From Falsiroseomonas sp051433195 (GTDB lineage Bacteria; Pseudomonadota; Alphaproteobacteria; Acetobacterales; Acetobacteraceae): DNA of 64,000 bases. The stretch is taken from NCBI RefSeq assembly GCF_051433195.1, contig NZ_JBHMFT010000002.1, positions 1 to 64,000 of the forward strand, in the 5' to 3' direction. The position numbers and the translations under genes were made by a program. Positions 60,790 to 64,000 of the stretch are shown here, piece after piece (positions within the stretch are counted from its first letter, which is position 1; the number at the start of each line of letters is the position of its first letter). The notes under the pieces were generated by a model that saw nothing but the letters and a program-made list of their open reading frames with translations, had not been told where the DNA came from and did not search any database.

Positions 60790-61682
60790 GCGCCACGCCG
60801 GCCCGCATCGCCGGGCCGGTCGCGCTTTCCCGCCGGCCGCGCGTCGCGCCACCGCCGGGCGCGGTGGATGCCCATGCCCACATCTTCGGGCCGGAGGCGC
60901 GGTTCCCCTTCGCCGAGGGCCGTGGCTACACGCCGCCGGACGCGCCGGTCGAGGCCTATCTCGCGCTGCTCGACCGGCTTGGCCTTGCGCGCGGCGTCCT
61001 GGTGCAGGGCAACGCGCATGGCTTCGACAACGCTGTTCTGCTGGATGCGCTGGAGCGCGCACCGGACCGTCTGCGCGCCATCGCCATCACCGATGGGCGC
61101 CTCGCGCCGGAGGCGCTGCGCGACTGGCACCGCCTGGGCGTGCGCGGACTGCGCTTCCATGAACACGCACCGGATGCGCGGCCGGGCTATGTGCAGGGCG
61201 TCGGGCTGGAGGTTCTGGCGCGGTTCCGCCCGGTGATGCGCGAACTGGGCTGGGTGGTGCAGGTGTTCTGCCACCATCGCCGGCTGCCGGCCATCGCGGC
61301 GGAGCTTGCCGCAATCGCGCGCGAGATGCCGGTGGTGCTCGACCACATGCTGATGGTGCCGGCGGCGCGCGGCATCGCGGACCCCGGCTTCCAGGCGCTG
61401 CTGCGGCTGGTGGGGGAGGGGGCGGCGCATGTGAAGCTCTCGGCGCCCTACCGGCTTTCGGCGGGCTTCCCGGATCATGCCGATGCGCGGCCGTTCCACG
61501 CGGCGCTGCTGGCCGCCAACCCGGATCGGCTGCTGTGGGGCACCGATTGGCCGCACACCTCGATCCCCGCCGCGACCATGCCGGATGACGGTGGGCTGCT
61601 GGACCTGTTCACGGACTGGACGCCGCGCGCGGAGGATCGCGCGCGCATCCTGGTGGAAACGCCCGCGCGCCTGTTCTGGTAG
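60786..61682 (+). CDS. Amidohydrolase-2 family TIM-barrel hydrolase
   Basis: A 298-residue metal-dependent hydrolase of the family that includes 2-pyrone-4,6-dicarboxylate and sulfomuconolactone hydrolases. AVDAHAHIFGPEARFPFAEG has the HxH metal ligands (His30, His32), GVRGLRFHEHAPDARPGY follows, VVLDHMLMVPAARG holds the DH pair, and LLWGTDWPHTSIPAATMPDD the catalytic aspartate. The opening IFGP and the WGTDWPH segment are particularly like PDC/lactone hydrolases. It is the last gene of the GST-GST-phosphatase-hydrolase run and coupled by ATGA. A lactone from aromatic or sugar-acid catabolism is a fair guess. Confidence 0.88.
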   Translation: MSATPARIAGPVALSRRPRVAPPPGAVDAHAHIFGPEARFPFAEGRGYTPPDAPVEAYLALLDRLGLARGVLVQGNAHGFDNAVLLDALERAPDRLRAIAITDGRLAPEALRDWHRLGVRGLRFHEHAPDARPGYVQGVGLEVLARFRPVMRELGWVVQVFCHHRRLPAIAAELAAIAREMPVVLDHMLMVPAARGIADPGFQALLRLVGEGAAHVKLSAPYRLSAGFPDHADARPFHAALLAANPDRLLWGTDWPHTSIPAATMPDDGGLLDLFTDWTPRAEDRARILVETPARLFW

Positions 61683-61830
61683 CCGCATGGCAATCGGCCG
61701 AGGCCGCGGAACCGTTACGCAGCCAAGCGCTTGCAATTGCTGCGCTGCGCATGGGATGGAAAGCCGGGTGCGTTGCCGGAACAGGGGTTTCGGCGCGGGA
61801 TCGAAGTCTGCGCGCAATGGAATCTCTGCG

Positions 61831-63006
61831 ATGTCCGGCGAGGTCATGATTGAAAGCGGTGGCGAGTTGCGCCGCCGCCTGCGCCAGCAGCAACTGATTT
61901 CCGCCTTCGGGCGCGAGGCGTTGCGTGGACCGGATCTTGAGACGCTGCTGAACGAGGCAGCCCGCGTGGCGGCGGAAGGTCTGGGTACCACGCTGTCCAA
62001 GGTCCTGCAGCATATCGCTGGCGAAGGTGCCTTGCTGATCGTCGCCGGGGTCGGCTGGCGGGATGGCGTGGTCGGCGTCATCAAGTTCGGCACCGACCTT
62101 GCCTCCCCGGCCGGCTTCGCGCTGCGCACCGGCGCGCCCGTCATCTCGAACCACCTGGGCGGGGAGGGGCGCTTCCGCACGCCGCAGATCATGGTGGAAC
62201 ACGGCGTCCGCCGTGCGGTGAACGTGCTGATCCGCGGCGAGGCCGGCGCACCGCCCTTCGGCGTGCTGGAGGTCGACAGCCAGGACGAGGAGGAGGAGTT
62301 CTCCGACAGCGACGTCGATTTCCTCCAGGCGCTGGCCAACGTCATGGGCCTCGCCATCGACCGCGAACGCGATCGCCGCGACCGCGACCTGCTGACGCGG
62401 GAGGCGCATCACCGCGTCAAGAACAGCCTGCAGATCGCCCAGACCCTGCTGCGGCTGCAACTGCGGGAAGTCGAGGATCCGGAAGCCCGCCTGCAACTGG
62501 AACAGGCTGCCCGCCGCATCATGACGATCGGCGCGGTGCATGAGCGCCTGTTCTCCGGCCCCGCCATCGGCCAGGTCTCGGTCGGCACCTACCTGCGCGG
62601 CCTGATCGAGGATCTGCGCAATTCGCTCGGCGTCGGTGATTCGGAACGGCCGCTGGAGCTGGAGCTCACCGAGGCCAGCGAGGCCGAGGTCTGGGACGGG
62701 GACCGGGTGACGACGCTCGGCCTGGTGGTCACGGAACTGGTGACCAATGCCTTCAAATATGGCCGCGACGGCGTGGTGGTGCGGCTCGATATCGGCGGGC
62801 TGGATGGTGCTGGCACGCTGGCGGTGGAGGATGGCGGCGAGGGCCCGCCGAAGGACTATGACAAGGTGAAGGGCCGCGGCCTCGGCATGCGCATCCTGTC
62901 CACCCTGCTGCGCGGTGGCGGGCTGGTGGCGCAATGGCCGCCGGGCGAGCGGTTCCGCTTCGTCGCCACCCTGGCGCCGCCACAGATCCCGACGCCGGGG
63001 CAGTAG
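61831..63006 (+). CDS. GAF-domain sensor histidine kinase (HisKA_2 / HWE-like)
   Basis: A 391-residue soluble kinase. A GAF domain covers about residues 20-180; GTTLSKVLQHIAGEGALLIV and SNHLGGEGRFRTPQIMVEHG are typical. HisKA_2 follows with EAHHRVKNSLQIAQTLLRLQ (phospho-acceptor His194), and the ATPase domain has VVTELVTNAFKYGRDGVVVR and GRGLGMRILSTLLRGGG. Start codons at 61831 and 61846 are both possible. It is a single gene, its stop one base from the convergent CDP-alcohol transferase stop. It may feed the receiver at 15644 or a PhyR-type regulator, as many alphaproteobacterial kinases of this group do. Confidence 0.87.
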   Translation: MSGEVMIESGGELRRRLRQQQLISAFGREALRGPDLETLLNEAARVAAEGLGTTLSKVLQHIAGEGALLIVAGVGWRDGVVGVIKFGTDLASPAGFALRTGAPVISNHLGGEGRFRTPQIMVEHGVRRAVNVLIRGEAGAPPFGVLEVDSQDEEEEFSDSDVDFLQALANVMGLAIDRERDRRDRDLLTREAHHRVKNSLQIAQTLLRLQLREVEDPEARLQLEQAARRIMTIGAVHERLFSGPAIGQVSVGTYLRGLIEDLRNSLGVGDSERPLELELTEASEAEVWDGDRVTTLGLVVTELVTNAFKYGRDGVVVRLDIGGLDGAGTLAVEDGGEGPPKDYDKVKGRGLGMRILSTLLRGGGLVAQWPPGERFRFVATLAPPQIPTPGQ

Positions 63007-63007
63007 G

Positions 63008-63586
63008 CTACCGCAGCCCGGCGCGCACGCGGTTCACGGTGGTCGCGGCCAGCAGCAGGGCCAGGATCGGCATGATCCAGAAGGCCGCCCCGGGCAGCGG
63101 CCCGGCCAGGCCGATCCACAGGCCGAGCGCGCCGAAGACCAGCGCGCGGTCGCTCTTGCCCAGCGGCCCGTCGTAGCGTCGCTCCGCCCCCAGCACGCCG
63201 GCGAATTCGGAGACGACGGACAGCACCACCACGGCGCCGACCCAGCCCGGCCCGAAAGGCGCGACCAGGGCGAAGGGGGCGTACAGCGCGGCGTCGGAGA
63301 CCACGTCGCCCAGTTCGTTGAGGTAGGCGCCGAGCCGGCTTTTCTGGCCGTGCTCCCGCGCCAGCATGCCATCCACGGCATTCAGCCCCATCCGCAGCAG
63401 CAGCCACAGCGGCACCAGCAGGAACCAGGCATGGCTCCGCGTCGCCAGCAGCAGCGCGCCGAGTGCCACGGAGCCGAGGGCGGCCGCCAGCGTCACCTGG
63501 TTCGCGGTGATGCCGGCGGCGGCCATGCGGCCGACCATCGGCCGCAGCAGCGCCTGGAAGCGGGGTTTCAGCTCATACAGGGTCAT
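63008..63586 (-). CDS. ynbA: CDP-alcohol phosphatidyltransferase family protein, YnbA-like
   Basis: A 192-residue membrane enzyme with about six TM helices. MTLYELKPRFQALLRPMVGR and RMGLNAVDGMLAREHGQKSR closely resemble E. coli YnbA. The CDP-alcohol motif is normally DxxDGxxAR followed by GxxxDxxxD. Here two of the four aspartates are asparagine (NAVDG and GAYLNELGD), as also in YnbA as I recall it, so the change seems a family feature rather than decay. The reaction is unknown; it should still use a CDP-linked lipid. It is coupled to the upstream PlsC-like gene by a four-base overlap. Confidence 0.85.
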   Translation of the reverse strand: MTLYELKPRFQALLRPMVGRMAAAGITANQVTLAAALGSVALGALLLATRSHAWFLLVPLWLLLRMGLNAVDGMLAREHGQKSRLGAYLNELGDVVSDAALYAPFALVAPFGPGWVGAVVVLSVVSEFAGVLGAERRYDGPLGKSDRALVFGALGLWIGLAGPLPGAAFWIMPILALLLAATTVNRVRAGLR

Positions 63587-64000
63587 CTCGGAGCCAACGC
63601 CCGCACGGCATCCTCGCAGCGCGAAGCGACCTGCGCCCAGCCGGCGCGGTCCTGCGACGTGTCGGCGAAGCTGAGCGGCGCGCCGATGTGCAGGCGCAGG
63701 CGGCCCGGCTTCGGCAGGCGGGCCTGCGGCGGCCAGGCGGCGTGCGCGCCTTCCAGCCAGCACGGCACCACCGGCACGGCGGACCCCGCGACGAAGGCGC
63801 CGAGGCCGGGCTGGAAGGCAGCCATGTGGCCGTCGCGGGACCGGGTGCCCTCGGGAAACAGGATGTAGACCAGCGCATCCTCCTCCAGCCGCGTGCGCAG
63901 CGTCACCAGATCCTTCATGCGGGTCCTGCGGCGCCAGACCGGCAGGGCGTTGATCGCATAGGCGGCGAAGGCGGCCATCGGCGTCGAGGTGAAGAAGGTA
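63583..64000 (-). CDS. 1-acyl-sn-glycerol-3-phosphate acyltransferase-like protein (5' end cut)
   Basis: The C-terminal 138 residues of a PlsC-family lysophospholipid acyltransferase; the start and the HxxxxD catalytic motif lie beyond base 64000. The visible part opens with TFFTSTPMAAFAAYAINALP and includes YILFPEGTRSRDGHMAAFQP (PlsC motif III) and VPVVPCWLEGAHAAWP (motif IV). The frame is open to the window edge; the ATG at 63978 is internal to the domain and not the real start. It transfers an acyl group to a lysophospholipid at the inner membrane. The ynbA-like gene follows with ATGA overlap, hinting at a phospholipid-modifying pair. Confidence 0.86.
   Translation of the reverse strand, partial: TFFTSTPMAAFAAYAINALPVWRRRTRMKDLVTLRTRLEEDALVYILFPEGTRSRDGHMAAFQPGLGAFVAGSAVPVVPCWLEGAHAAWPPQARLPKPGRLRLHIGAPLSFADTSQDRAGWAQVASRCEDAVRALAPR

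Noticed and set aside
61708..61733. Possible EcfG-type promoter before the GAF kinase (GGAAC-N17-CTTG)
   Set aside because: The -10 has CTT instead of the conserved GTT, and it is about 100 bases from the start codon.

Overview
The window is a compact, very GC-rich bacterial chromosome segment with 49 protein-coding genes, two of them cut by the window edges. There are no RNA genes, insertion sequences, phage genes or CRISPR arrays that I can see, and no gene-free stretch longer than 300 bases. The longest gaps are 32704-32989, where I see nothing but the ribosome binding site of the next gene, and 43430-43699, which holds a sigma-54 promoter. An alphaproteobacterium of the Acetobacteraceae (Roseomonas-like) is the best inference. 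The reasons are the base composition and gene packing, two orphan Bug-type solute-binding proteins, HWE/HisKA_2 histidine kinases, a glnB-glnA pair behind a sigma-54 promoter, and promoters resembling those of the alphaproteobacterial EcfG general stress sigma factor.

Layout. 1-6697: a hydantoinase hyuB-hyuA pair (minus) faces away from an acyl-CoA ligase and a drug-efflux MFS transporter (plus). 6779-13945: a giant bacterial alpha-2-macroglobulin and its usual partner, penicillin-binding protein 1C. 13953-16069: a pseudouridine synthase, a PfkB kinase and a single-domain response regulator. 16189-23738: glycogen/trehalose block, with glgX diverging from treZ-treY, followed by an HD-like protein. 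23833-29081: a second hyuA-hyuB pair with a family-5 solute-binding protein. 29071-32703: an OsmF/YehZYXW-type glycine-betaine ABC importer (minus). 32990-39528: an EIIA-Ntr-like gene leading a complete Mrp Na+/H+ antiporter operon (fused AB, then C to G). 39617-41404: an HWE kinase. 41470-43429: glnB-glnA. 43700-46740: a protein of unknown function and a GMC oxidoreductase. 46887-52281: an orphan Bug protein, M28-like protein and FAH hydrolase on plus, meeting a ketopantoate-reductase-like protein and an oxalate-CoA-ligase-like enzyme on minus. 52346-56851: a PAS hybrid kinase, then a nitroreductase-MarR operon behind a two-box operator. 56913-61682: FAH hydrolase, second Bug protein, two glutathione transferases, a histidine phosphatase and an amidohydrolase. 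61831-64000: a GAF-HisKA_2 kinase, then a YnbA-like CDP-alcohol transferase and a PlsC-like acyltransferase.

How the genes work together. Two themes stand out. The first is osmotic and envelope stress: trehalose synthesis, betaine import, Mrp antiport, A2M/PBP1C, and three EcfG-like promoters serving the response regulator, glgX and treZ. The second is scavenging and catabolism of amides, lactams, carboxylates and fumarylacetoacetate-like compounds, with nitrogen control by PII and glutamine synthetase. Most operons are translationally coupled by 1-8 base overlaps. I found no clear defence or secondary-metabolite system. The best candidates for new biology are the EcfG-like promoter cluster with its FATGUY-like regulator, the EIIA-Ntr/Mrp operon, and the MarR two-box operator.
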